A stretch of DNA of 64,000 nucleotides from Craspedostauros australis (taxonomy: Eukaryota; Bacillariophyta; Bacillariophyceae; Mastogloiales; Achnanthaceae), in the NCBI GenBank assembly GCA_026770025.1, contig JAMXDE010000004.1:1364001-1428000 (forward strand), written 5' to 3'. Below are positions 50,202-60,349 of the stretch, piece after piece. The notes beneath the pieces were generated by a model. The model did not search any database. It was not told where the DNA came from and saw nothing but the letters and a program-made list of their open reading frames with translations. The stretch's first letter is position 1; each line of letters opens with the position of its first letter. Both the position numbers and the translations under genes were made by a program.

Positions 50202-52718
50202 ATGACTTATGCGCAAGCACAAGAGGAAGAGACGCCAACAACTTCCTTTGCCACATGCCATGCCATGCCAACTCATAATTTGAACCGAGGGCAGTGCCAG
50301 GTGGTGTTTCCACGCAATGGCACACGCAATCAGAAACAAGTGGAATGCAATGCAGTTGTGATCGCCTGCAAAGGCCGATGGACGCTGTCTCGAACGGATG
50401 TCCCACTTTCCATGCAACTCCAGCAACAGCAGACGATATTGCGATACGATGACAGCATTCAGCTACGCTGTCCGATGCAAACATCCACGTTGCAATTTGA
50501 TTCGAAGCACAGATTGATCAGAGATTCAGCGAAGGATGCGGAGCTTTCGCACAGAGAAGCCGTTTTCCAGTTAAGCGAGGATTGTTCGAAGGCTGATCCA
50601 GACACTTGTGCAGACGCTCATACAGATGCTCACGCAACCGAGAACGATGGGACGGACATTGAGTTCGTTGGCTTGATATGCAGCATGCCGGTTCCGTTGG
50701 CATCGCTGTCGCTGGTGGTGGAAAAGGCAGGGACGGAGACGATCCATCCCCTGCTGCTGAGCTGCTGGAAACGACAGTTGGCGGGCTGTGTGATCGCGTT
50801 TGATCCTGAGTCGGACGTTACATCAGCAGTTCAGGTCTCATTCGCCGAAGGGGGCAATGCTGAGAATGATCCTCAATTCGACGCTACAACTACGTTGCGA
50901 GTGCAGCATCTGGCTGCCAATCGCGCCATGGCATCCGATTGCTTGCATTCGCCAAGCTCATCGGCACTATCGCCAACGTCGTCCGCAATGCCACTTTCGC
51001 CAGCATCATCATCACCACCGACCCTGCTGCTGCTGTACAAAGTGTTGCCGAGCACACGAATAACTATTACGACGGAGCCCGAGCAACCCACTATTCCTGC
51101 TGCAACCAGCAAAGTACAGCCGCAAACAGCAGACTCCAGTTCTCGGCTCATTTCCACTCTCACGCTGGCGATCCAATCCGCACTGCAAACGATTCCTATC
51201 CCTCGCCATATCATGCTCAGTGGACCGCCTGGTACAGGCAAGACATACTCCGTGGGCAAGGCCATTCAGGGGGCAACCGAATGGCTCGAAGGTGATACCT
51301 CTCCGTGTGGAATCAAAGCAAAGATTCACCTGCAATCTATCCGTGGTTCCGAACTCAGCAGCAATGGTGCCAGCCAAATAACGGGCGCGACTTCCAAACA
51401 GCTTCAGAATATCTTCGAGCGTGCCGCCACTTTGTTGCGGCAATCGATCGCCGACGTCGTCGTGTTGTTCTTTGATGAGTGCGATGCTCTCTTTTCGACG
51501 ATAGCGAGCACCACGGTGGACACCTTCTGCACGTTGATGGATCAGGCAAGCGATCGCATGTTGGTTTGGGCTGCCACGAACCGCATTGACAGCATCCCGC
51601 AACGCTTGCGCCGACGACTGGAGGTGGAGTTCGCTGTGGGACCGCCCGGCGTCGAGCAGCGATACGATCTGTTGCGCACGCTGTTGCCGCTGCCCGACGC
51701 CGAAATTCAACAAATCGCCGAGCTTTCGGTGGGCTTCGTGCCGGCCGATCTAGTGGCGCTGGTGCGCAAGCTGACGATTGCGAACACGAGCATCGAACAG
51801 GCGTTGTTGGAAGTGGGCGCGTCGGCATTGCGAGGTTCCGCGGCATCGTCGTCCAGCATGATGAAGAAGACCACATGGGATGATGTGGCAGGTCCCGCCA
51901 AAACGGTGCTGCGCCAATGCATCGAAGGACCACGACGCGCCGCCTTTCGACGACTCGGCCTGACCCCGCCGCGCGGAATTCTGTTGCACGGTCCCCCGGG
52001 TTGCGCCAAGACGACGCTAGCGCGCGCCGCGGCCAACGCCAACGGCATGGCATTCCTCTCGTACGCACCGGCCGACGTCTACGCGTCGTCGTATGTTGGC
52101 GAGGCAGAGAGCGTGATTCGACGCGCCTTCGCGTTGGCCCGATCGGTGTCGCCCTGCATTCTGTTCTTGGACGAAATGGATGTGTTGTTTGACTCCAGTG
52201 GGGGCCGCGGCAACAGCGCGGAGGCTCGTGTGTTGTCGACCTTCCTCAACGAGATGGACGGTGTGGATGCCAAGGCCGAGGATGGTGTGCTGGTGCTGGG
52301 CGCCACGAACCGCCCGTGGACGTTGGATGCAGCGCTGCTGCGTCCGGGACGATTGGGTGATAAGATCATCTACGTGGCACCGCCTGACGCCGAGGCGAGA
52401 CAATCGATCTTGCGGATGCAGCTGAAGGATTGGGGATTGCGTGATGAGAAGGATCTGAAGCTGCTGGCGTCAGATGAAGTGACGGGAGGATTCACGGGCG
52501 CTGAGATCATCGGTGGTTGCCAGGAGGCCGGAATGAAGTTGATTCGGAATCATACTGATGTCGGTGGTGACATGGAGTCGGTATCTGCGACTATCGTAGC
52601 ATCGAGGATGGAAGCGCTGCGGGAATCGTTTGCTTCGATCGTCCCGTTGCTGTCCAAGGCAGATGCGTTGGAGGAGTTCCGGTTGTTCGATCACCAGCAC
52701 ATCACGGGGACGCTGTGA
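50202..52718 (+). CDS. Two-domain AAA+ ATPase (CDC48/AFG2-like)
   Basis: Single exon, 838 residues. An N-domain of ~300 residues with no clear motif precedes two AAA modules. D1: HIMLSGPPGTGKTYSVGKA (Walker A, 341-348), VVLFFDECDALFS (Walker B, ~421) and WAATNRIDSIPQRLRRRLEV (second region of homology). D2: GILLHGPPGCAKTTLARAA (Walker A, ~597-604), ILFLDEMDVLFDSSGGRGNS, VLGATNRPWTLDAALLRPGR with the arginine finger region, and EVTGGFTGAEIIGGCQEAGM. D2 is very close to CDC48/AFG2 (SPATA5) type. D1 is divergent and has DEC instead of DEID. The family unfolds proteins or remodels ribosome precursors. The N-domain does not look like the CDC48 double-psi barrel, so AFG2/SPATA5-like is my first guess. 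Confidence 0.85.
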   Translation: MTYAQAQEEETPTTSFATCHAMPTHNLNRGQCQVVFPRNGTRNQKQVECNAVVIACKGRWTLSRTDVPLSMQLQQQQTILRYDDSIQLRCPMQTSTLQFDSKHRLIRDSAKDAELSHREAVFQLSEDCSKADPDTCADAHTDAHATENDGTDIEFVGLICSMPVPLASLSLVVEKAGTETIHPLLLSCWKRQLAGCVIAFDPESDVTSAVQVSFAEGGNAENDPQFDATTTLRVQHLAANRAMASDCLHSPSSSALSPTSSAMPLSPASSSPPTLLLLYKVLPSTRITITTEPEQPTIPAATSKVQPQTADSSSRLISTLTLAIQSALQTIPIPRHIMLSGPPGTGKTYSVGKAIQGATEWLEGDTSPCGIKAKIHLQSIRGSELSSNGASQITGATSKQLQNIFERAATLLRQSIADVVVLFFDECDALFSTIASTTVDTFCTLMDQASDRMLVWAATNRIDSIPQRLRRRLEVEFAVGPPGVEQRYDLLRTLLPLPDAEIQQIAELSVGFVPADLVALVRKLTIANTSIEQALLEVGASALRGSAASSSSMMKKTTWDDVAGPAKTVLRQCIEGPRRAAFRRLGLTPPRGILLHGPPGCAKTTLARAAANANGMAFLSYAPADVYASSYVGEAESVIRRAFALARSVSPCILFLDEMDVLFDSSGGRGNSAEARVLSTFLNEMDGVDAKAEDGVLVLGATNRPWTLDAALLRPGRLGDKIIYVAPPDAEARQSILRMQLKDWGLRDEKDLKLLASDEVTGGFTGAEIIGGCQEAGMKLIRNHTDVGGDMESVSATIVASRMEALRESFASIVPLLSKADALEEFRLFDHQHITGTL

Positions 52719-53181
52719 GGAGAAGATGGACATGTGTTCTGCACTGACAGCATGTCCCATCAGCGCGCAAGCACACCCACGAAGGAAAGAACGACTGTAT
52801 CTACGGACTGGAATCGGGAATTGCGAAAACCAAAGTTGAGGTTGAGTTAGCTTAATGTGATCTTGCGATTGTTGAGGTCTGCCCTAGCCCCGGAAACCCG
52901 TGTGCTGCTGGTTTGGTGGTTGGTTTGTGCAATACTGAACTCCTATGTGCGTGTTCAGCAGACGTCGTAGACGGGTGAGGTTGGAATAGGGTGGATCTCG
53001 ACGGTTTTTGTTCAGATGCTGGGCAGGAGAAGCACACACGCTGCTTCTCGGAAGCCGCACATCGTAGACTGTTGTTGTTGTTTTGATTGGTGGTGCTTGT
53101 TGTCTGGATGGAACGTGCCCAATGTCGCTGTTGATGCTGGTCGAACGCTGGATCGGTCCCTTCCGCAACAAACGGAGGCGC
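52719..53181. other. Convergent 3' spacer
   Basis: About 460 bp between convergent genes. No gene seen. Confidence 0.4.
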
Positions 53182-55269
53182 TTACTCGAGAGCCTGGGCT
53201 CCGGAGACAATTTCGAGGATTTCCTGGGTGACGGCAGCTTGACGAGCGCGGTTGTATTCGAGGGAGAGCTTCTTGGCGAGCTCACCGGCGTTGTCACTGG
53301 CGGATTGCATACTCTGCATACGGGCGGCGAGTTCGGAGGCGACGGACTCCTGGAGGGTTCGGAGGATCTGTCCGTTGAGGTAGAGTGGGAGGATGGAGTT
53401 GACGATCTGGAGTGGATCCTGCTCGAAGATCATGTCGTTGGGGAATTCCTGTGGCTCGGCGACATCGAGCTCGGTGCGCTCGACACCGAAGGCTCCCGAA
53501 TCGGAGGTGAGCTGGAAGACCTCGTCACCCTTCTGGGTGATCTCGGAGGCGGAGAATGGGACCAGAGTGCGGACACTTGGCATGGAGGCGATGAGGGAGA
53601 CGAACTTGGTGTAAAGGAGCTCGATGGCGTCGCTCTCTCCGGCGAGGTAGGTGTTGAGGATCTCCTCGGAGATGGCGAGGGCTTGCTTGGAGTCTGGGTT
53701 CTGTCCGCAGTCGAAGGTCTTGCGGATTGGGTACTTGCGGCGCTCGAAGTAGACGGCTCCCTTCTTTCCGATGAGGATGAAGTCGCATTCGACGCCCTGG
53801 GACTGAAGCTCCTTGTAACGGGCCTCGGCCTTCTTGATCATGAAGGAGTTGTAACCTCCGCAGAGACCACGGTCTCCCGTGACGACGACGAGGGTGACCT
53901 TCTTGACCTCGCGCTGGGTGAGGAGTGGGAGATCGATGGTGTCATCGCCCAATCGCTGGACGAGTCCTCCGAAGACGGACTGGAGGGTCTCAGAGAATGG
54001 ACGGGTGGCGAGGACGGCGTCCTGGGCACGACGCACCTTGGCGGCGGCGACGAGCTTCATGGCCATGGTGATCTTACGGGTGTTCTTGACACTCTTGATG
54101 CGGTCACGGATGGCTGTGGATCGACATCATCGTTATCATCATTGGGAGCATTGTCGTTGTTGCAACAGTCGCAGCGCGGTTGCAGTCACCATTCATGTGA
54201 CGGCGCGAAGGATCGCGATTGGGAGGAGTCATTCGTCACAGCACACAGTTGTAAGGCGCGCAAGGCATGAGCGAGAGTCGCCAGTCGAAGGCGTTGTTCA
54301 TATGCGTGGCGTTTGATGTGGTGTGCATGACATCATGGTTGGTCAAGTAGCAAACAGCAGGCATGGACAGAGATGCGGCAATGGCATGATGCATCGTATC
54401 ATGGGAAAGGGTACGTCGCGCATTGATCATTCGTTTTTGTCGTTGTTGTGTGCGTCGCCAGCCATCCGCCGTTCGTGCGTATGCGTTCGTAGCGTCCGAA
54501 TCGAGTGTAGCGCAAAATAAAATCAAAAGATTCGCCCAACCGATGTGCGGGAGAGGGTGTTTTGAGGCGCAAAAAGAGAGACAGGAGAGGGTTTCATGTT
54601 CATGGTGAGATGGTCGGCAAGAGAGATAGATGGATAGAGAGCTGCGGCCACGCAGGGAGATGGTATCCGTAGAAAGGGAGTATCCTGAGTCAACCGTAGA
54701 CGGCACGTAACATCAGCAGCTGGCGAGTTGATCAAGACAGCCAAGCCTGCACCGTCTGTCCACGAAGGATGACGTGATGTGCTGCTGCTCTGCCGTTGAG
54801 CTGCTGTTGGAGCTGTGATCTGCGACGATGCATTCACCTTTGCTGGTGTTGGTGTTCGACCTGCCGATGCGGCACTGGCAATTTTGGTGAAGTGTTCCGT
54901 CCCTGCGTGTGAAAAGATTGGCAGATGCTGGGATGACCATCACAATCATGGTGATGATGATAGTTGAACGCCCAACGCTTGCGCATTCGTCAACTCCTGC
55001 TTCGTGCGTTTGTCTGCCTCTGCGTGCGTGTGCGAATGTGTTCTCATGGCATCAAATCTACGTGATGTTGAAGCCCTCGTGGAATACGTACCATTGGCCT
55101 TTCCGTCCATGACGATGGTGGCACGTCGTGTGCGGTGGGCAGCACCATCAGCGACGACTCCTCCAACGACGCGCTCTCCGACCAGAGGGGAGTGGGTTGT
55201 GAAGGCAGCTGGCTGGCTGGTGAAAGCAGCGGCGGTGGCCAAAAGAGCGCTCAGGCAGAAGAATCTCAT
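53182..55269 (-). CDS. atpC: Plastid ATP synthase gamma subunit (two exons)
   Basis: Exon 1 55269-55092 and exon 2 54113-53182 give 369 residues. The 978-nt intron (GTACGT...CCACAG) is long for this window. The join gives VMDGKAN-AIRDRIKSVKNTRKITMAMKLV, the conserved start of mature gamma. Exon 1 is a bipartite targeting sequence: MRFFCLSALLATAAAF (signal peptide with A-A-A-F step), then a transit-like part. The gamma subunit is the rotor shaft of CF1. Seen: the N-terminal helix, LVVVTGDRGLCGGYNSFMIK, and the C-terminal helix QSMQSASDNAGELAKKLSLE...YNRARQAAVTQEILEIVSGA. The Cys-containing redox-regulatory insert of land-plant gamma is absent, as known for diatoms, so light/thioredoxin control through it is not expected. 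Confidence 0.93.
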
Positions 55270-56501
55270 GGTGGATGCGCGTGTGTGGAGATGATTTTCC
55301 TGTCAGGGTGTTTGACTATGCTAGATTAGCTGTTTGTGGCTGCTTGTGCGTCTGGAATGGGGCTGTGAGTCTCTTCGCTGTGATGTTGGCTGAGCAGTGG
55401 GGTGATGGCTGCGCGGGTTTTCTCGCAGCCGGAGTTCGTCTTGTTCGTACGTGCAAACTGGGGTGCGACACGATACCACGTGCTTTGCCGTTTGTTTTGT
55501 TTGGTTTCCTCTCCGGCGTTGCGTTGCGACGTACAGTCGAAAGGGTTCGTGCCGCATGCACGCACAACGCAACAGACCTTCGTTACCATTCGCTGGAGTC
55601 GGAAGTACGCGCATGGGCACAAGCTCCTCGAACACATCAACCGTCCATCCATCTGCCAATGCCTCCTGTCCAACCCACCACTCCTGTTGTGTGACGGACA
55701 CACACCATTCCGTGGATTCAACCGCAAATGCGGCACCGACCGCACGTTTTTTTCCCTTTTCCTCCGTGACGATCCCCACCTGACTGACGTATGCATAACC
55801 CAATCGAATCGCTTGATTCAAATGTCACAACTTGAATATACCACACATGGTATCTTCTTCGTATTCATTCAGCATCAATGCGGAATACTAACTTGATACT
55901 ACCTGATACCTCACGTGGTATCAAAGATCTGCAAGAAGACTTTTCCAGCTCCACATCAAACGTCAGGAATGCCAACAGTGATGTCACCCCTGGCACACAA
56001 AACGCAACAAACGAATGCGCATCCACGCACACGAACGAACGAACGAACGAACGAACGAACGAACGCACTCGAGTGGTATGAACGACTGAAGTAGGCAGAA
56101 CAAAAATGTGACGACAGTTCGTCGAAAGAAGAACTTGATGGCAAACGACAGACAAGCGAGATGGCGGAAACGGAGACGACAACGGCGACTCTCTTGATGG
56201 CCATCCCTTCCTGCCTTCCTTCCTTGCTTGTTGGCTTCTTTCCTTTCGTCTTGCTGACCTGGCGCAAGCGTTCCTCACAGATCATGACACCGGAAAATCA
56301 AGGATCGCGGCACATCGCAACGCACACAACACCATTCATCCGTCTCAACTCAACTGAAATCAACTCACGCTACGAGTGCCGACACTCCGGTAACCCAAAC
56401 TGACTCCCAGACACTTCACAAAGTTGCATTCTCCAGTTGCAACACCGCATTACTTCACTTCACTTCACCCAACGAAGTGCTGCACCTCAGACAGAGCAAC
56501 C
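55270..56501. other. Divergent spacer between two plastid-protein genes
   Basis: About 1.2 kb between the starts of atpC (minus) and the 2Fe-2S protein gene (plus). A (CGAA)n microsatellite lies at about 56033-56065. Frames at 55321-55821 (minus) and 55402-55896 (plus) overlap each other and have no family features, so I do not call them. Could serve as a shared promoter. Confidence 0.4.
56033..56065. repeat. (CGAA)n microsatellite
   Basis: About eight tandem ACGA/CGAA units in noncoding sequence. Confidence 0.75.
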
Positions 56502-56997
56502 ATGAGATCGTTCCACACCACTGTCCTTCTCGTCGTGACGGCGTGCCTGTGCCTGTCACAATGCTACGTCGAGGCCTTCACGGCTCCGCAATTGCCACAG
56601 CAGCAGCAATCGTCCACGACGCTGTCCATGACCATCCTCACGAACGGCAACAAGAAAAAGAACTTCAAGCCAGGCAGCCCACTGAAGAGCGCCGTCGCTG
56701 CGTTGGGCGTCAAGCCCAAATACTCTTGCCGAAAGTACGTCGAACGTGCACAACTGCAATGCATTGGCATGCTCCAGCACTTGAATGGAAGTGACGTGGT
56801 ATGATTGGATATGCGTCCCTCACCATCTTTTTTTCTTCATCTTTCCACAACAACAACAAACAACATCAACCAACAGAGGTGATTGCGGATCGTGCACTGT
56901 TTCGGTCGGGGGACAGCGAATCAAGGCATGTATCGGCAAGGTTCCAGATGAACCGCGTCTCAAGTCGCTCCAAGAAAAGGGATTGCCAGTCAAATAG
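56502..56997 (+). CDS. Small plastid [2Fe-2S] ferredoxin-like protein (two exons)
   Basis: Exons 56502-56734 and 56877-56997 give 117 residues. The 142-nt intron (GTACGT...CAACAG) splits the cluster motif, and joining restores YSCRKGDCGSCTVSVGGQRI. The four Cys (76, 81, 84, 96) have CX4CX2CX11C spacing, that of the small iron-sulfur domain in CoxS/xanthine-dehydrogenase-type proteins rather than the longer last interval of photosynthetic ferredoxin. The N-terminus (MRSFHTTVLLVVTACLCLSQ, then CYVEAFTAP) is a signal peptide with an E-A-F-T-A-P step, a good diatom plastid signal. An electron-transfer role in the plastid is inferred; the partner is unknown. The mature domain is only ~70 residues. 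Confidence 0.85.
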
Positions 56998-57415
56998 AGT
57001 AGACATACAATAGCTGCACCAGCGGTGGGCATTTCCAATGCCATGCACACAATCGCATCATGATGTCAATGCAGCAAGTGATTGACGACACCACATTGCA
57101 TTGGGCAGCGGTTTGACGGCGAAGATTGAGGACGGAAGACGCAGCGCAGCAAAGGACAAATTCAACGCCATGAGGTTCAAAGCGAATGCAGAACTATTCC
57201 GAGAGACCGTCTTCCAATTTCAACACACTTCGCAATCAGATGGACTTCGTGGAGAAGTAGAAGACCCTTCGACTAAAGATGTTTGTTTGATTCACATTCG
57301 CATTTTCGTCGTGTATCCGAAATGGGCACGTGGCACCGGCAACTCTGCTAATGATGATATTCCATTCGATCTACTACGTTATTACATGCACATGTGGCAG
57401 GATTTGCGAGTTCGC
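56998..57415. other. Spacer before the right duplication arm
   Basis: About 420 bp, unique sequence. A plus-strand frame that starts at 57101 and runs into the arm is antisense to the secreted-protein gene and is not called. Confidence 0.45.
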
Positions 57416-59101
57416 TCACACGACAGGAGTGTACGTGATGGCGCAATTCTCCACTCCGCGGAGGCTATCAAACGGACCTGTTCGAAGATCATCGCACAGG
57501 GCGTTCTCCAACCGCCGATGAGCAACAGCAGATCCATGAATGTGATGATCCTCTTCGCTTTTGTCATCATCATGGTCTTGGACAGTTGTCGCTGTTGTTG
57601 TCGCTGTTGTTGTCGTCGCCTTGTTGTCCTCTCCGTTCTTAGTCGACAATTGGCGTGGAGAGGATCGAAGGTTCATGGAGAATGAGTCGGTGGCGATGTG
57701 TTGCTCGTCCTCCTCTTCATCTCGTTGCTCCTGCTGTTGCCCCTGCTGTTGAAGAGATCTCCAGTTGAAGTACCAGTTGGAGAAGTTGTCACGGCCATTG
57801 TATCCATCATCATCGTCATCATCACGAAGGTTTGGAAGGCGAAAGTAGTAGTCGTCATCATCGTCCATGTGTTGATCCTGTGAAGAAGAAGGCTCAATGG
57901 TGGACATCGTTGACGATGGTGTCATGGATGGACTTGCCGTCTGGTTGGATGGACTGGCTTCATCGGTGTCGACATCGATGCTATCCTCATCGTCCATTGA
58001 TGGCGATGGTGACGACGATGGTGGCACCGATGGCGATGGCACCGATGATGGTTGTGTCGATGTTGAAGGTGTCGTTGGAGATTGTGACGGATGGATCGGT
58101 GATGGCGCTGCTGCGGATGGTGTTGCTGATGGTGCCGACGTTGGTGTTGAAGTCGGATGGGAAGTGGGCGTGTCAGTCATCGCCACCCGCACCACGTTGT
58201 CATCATCATCATCGTCGTCGTCGTCGTCGTCGTCGTCAGCGCCGGGCTGGTTTCCACAGAGGAAGCACGATGCATCAAAGATGGCATAGATATTGACATG
58301 GTAGTATCCAGTCTGGAAGTTGGGTGTGTACGATCCTCCGCTGTACGACCAATGGAACAGCATCCGATCACCTTGGTTGACATCGTTGCTGTCACTGTGG
58401 TTGTTGTCGTCGCCGTCATCGCTGCTGTTGACATTGCTGTTGACATTGCTGTTGCTCTCTCCGTTCACATGTCCGCTCGTGGCTGCACCCCCAACAGCAT
58501 TCATGTCGGAGTTGGAACCGGAGTTGGAAGTCGTTGTGGGAATCACGATGAGGTTGTGAATGTGGGAATCATGATCGCCGAACTCCGACTGGACCGTGTG
58601 GAATGCCTTGGTCAATGATTGCTCCACGAAGAGGGTCTCGTCAGGGTTGAGGGTATCCATCGCGATTCCATCAAGCGTAACTCTGGCTTGGAAGACGGTG
58701 CGATGGTTGGCGATGTGAGCGGCGGTGGGCTGGTTGCTGTCGTTGATCAGAGCATCACTTGAGGATGATGTATGGACATGTGGGATATCGACAGATGGTT
58801 GAGCACTCGAATGGGACTTGGATTGCTTGTGGAGCTTGTGGGCAGACTTTCGAGTTGTCTGCTTTGAAGTCTGCTTTGAAGTCTTGCTCGAAGTGGACTT
58901 GAATGATGGCGATGCGTCTCCCAGTCTTGCTGCTCCCGTTGTTGGTGATGGTGATGGTGATGGTCTAACTTTGGCTGATGAGGCTCTGAGAGTTCCCGCA
59001 GCCACACCTGGCGGAGAGAGAGAGGATAGATCCCCGAAAAGGAGGAACATGTAGGCCAATGCTGTTGCTACTTTCGTTGTTGATGGCATCATCGTCGTCA
59101 T
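57416..59101 (-). CDS. Secreted acidic low-complexity protein, copy 2
   Basis: Single exon, 561 residues, paralogue of 30159-31868. Same order: signal peptide (ALAYMFLLFGDLSSLSPPGV), basic Ser/Lys linker, conserved domain with DGIAMDTLNPDETLFVEQSL and ASCFLCGNQ, Asp run, Ser/Thr/Pro tract, and C-terminus ending CAITYTPVV. The differences are mainly in-frame repeat changes. It has an extra Asp/Asn-rich stretch (DDGDDNNHSDSNDV), a 13-residue rather than 12-residue Asp run, a shorter second Asp run before YYFRLPNL, and shorter Gln and Thr tracts. The frame stays open through all of these, which argues that both copies are kept as genes. Function unknown. Confidence 0.7.
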   Translation of the reverse strand: MTTMMPSTTKVATALAYMFLLFGDLSSLSPPGVAAGTLRASSAKVRPSPSPSPTTGAARLGDASPSFKSTSSKTSKQTSKQTTRKSAHKLHKQSKSHSSAQPSVDIPHVHTSSSSDALINDSNQPTAAHIANHRTVFQARVTLDGIAMDTLNPDETLFVEQSLTKAFHTVQSEFGDHDSHIHNLIVIPTTTSNSGSNSDMNAVGGAATSGHVNGESNSNVNSNVNSSDDGDDNNHSDSNDVNQGDRMLFHWSYSGGSYTPNFQTGYYHVNIYAIFDASCFLCGNQPGADDDDDDDDDDDDDNVVRVAMTDTPTSHPTSTPTSAPSATPSAAAPSPIHPSQSPTTPSTSTQPSSVPSPSVPPSSSPSPSMDDEDSIDVDTDEASPSNQTASPSMTPSSTMSTIEPSSSQDQHMDDDDDYYFRLPNLRDDDDDDGYNGRDNFSNWYFNWRSLQQQGQQQEQRDEEEDEQHIATDSFSMNLRSSPRQLSTKNGEDNKATTTTATTTATTVQDHDDDKSEEDHHIHGSAVAHRRLENALCDDLRTGPFDSLRGVENCAITYTPVV

Positions 59102-59324
59102 TGTCTTGGCTGTGATGTTGTGACTGTTGTTTCTGTTGTTGATGATGATGTTGGTGAAGTTGACAGTGACAGTGTCAGTAACAGTGATGGTGGGTGTGGA
59201 AGTGCTGCCTCAAATGTTTGTGAGGGAATGAGGTTGCAGCGAAGGAGTGAGCTGCTCGATGATGCATGTGTGCCTGCATTTCCATATCGATGAAACTGTG
59301 ATGTGTGGCGAGATAGAGCATAGT

Positions 59325-59353
59325 TTGGTGTGGTGTGGTGTGGTGTGGTGTGG
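59325..59353. repeat. (GGTGT)n microsatellite
   Basis: About six tandem GGTGT units; the left arm has about three at the matching position. Confidence 0.7.
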
Positions 59354-59807
59354 TACGGCGTGGTTTGATTCAGTTTGATGCCTTCTGATGCCATTCCTTG
59401 ATTGTTTCTGCCACCGACGGTCCACTCTCATTACGTGTCATCACATCTCATCAGAGAGAGAGAGAAAGAGAACGAAGAGAGACTGAATCGGAGGGAACCA
59501 CGATGGTGACACGTTGCTGTCCATTTTCGTCATTCCTGGGTCGCTGATCATCGATCCATCACCGAGTCCATGATCAGATCAATTCAAATGTCCCTCCATC
59601 GATGATGCAGCGTTCGTTGTCTTCGCCTTCTTCGTTCGCCCTCATCATTGTTCTCATCGTTACCCTCTTCCGAAAGTATGATCGAAAGTATGGTCGTCTC
59701 GTTTGTTGTCACATGTTCGTTGTTTTTGTTGGTGTTGTCATTGGTTTTGGCTTTTGTTGTGTTGTTTGTTCGTGTTGGCATCTTGCCGTTCCTTGTTGTT
59801 CTCTTCA

Positions 59808-59831
59808 TGACGTCATGACATCATGACGTCA
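59808..59831. promoter_or_regulatory. Doubled CRE-like palindrome TGACGTCA
   Basis: TGACGTCA at 59808-59815 and again at 59824-59831. The 16-bp unit is duplicated relative to the left arm, which has one site. Located ~710 bp upstream of the minus-strand secreted-protein gene. Confidence 0.4.
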
Positions 59832-60349
59832 TGACACATCACAGTTTCGGCTGTCCTGATCGTGACTCAGATATCTCGTGAATAGATGGATCAATGAAAC
59901 AACTGACGAACGAACCAAGACCAATGAGATGGAGATCAGGGGTGGCACCATAGCTCGTGCCTTTGCGTTCCCACGAGTATTAGTACATGTTGCTTGACGG
60001 AGCTACGAGTAGAGTATGTACTATAATAGTGTGTATGGCATCACTATGTTCAACGAACATAGATCTACCTACCTACGCTTGCAAGACACATAGGTACGAG
60101 TACTCAAGGTTCACGTGTATTCATTCGCATCACGCTGCCTGTTCGTACGTTGTCCAAGTATCAGTATGTTGTGTTCCTTTGTGGGCCGCTATCTCTCAAC
60201 TCCACTCTGATGCTGTCGGCAGCGCCACTCGTCCTGGTGGAGGAGTCTCGCTGTGGTGTTGACGTTGGTGTTGGTTTTGATGCTGTTGGTGGCACAGGTG
60301 CAGAATTAGCAGCTCTGTGTCCGTGTGCGGTACGAATACATCGCGGATC

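Larger units (their letters stand above)
59102..60349. other. Spacer between the two duplicated genes (right arm)
   Basis: Counterpart of 28936-30158. It has a longer GTGGT run (about 59325-59353) and two TGACGTCA sites. No gene seen. Confidence 0.45.

Noticed and set aside
55321-55821. 166-codon minus-strand frame between atpC and the 2Fe-2S protein gene
   Set aside because: Overlaps an equally long plus-strand frame. Neither has motifs, a clear initiator context or neighbour support.
57101-57685. 194-codon plus-strand frame entering the right arm
   Set aside because: Its second half is antisense to the secreted-protein gene and its first half has no features.
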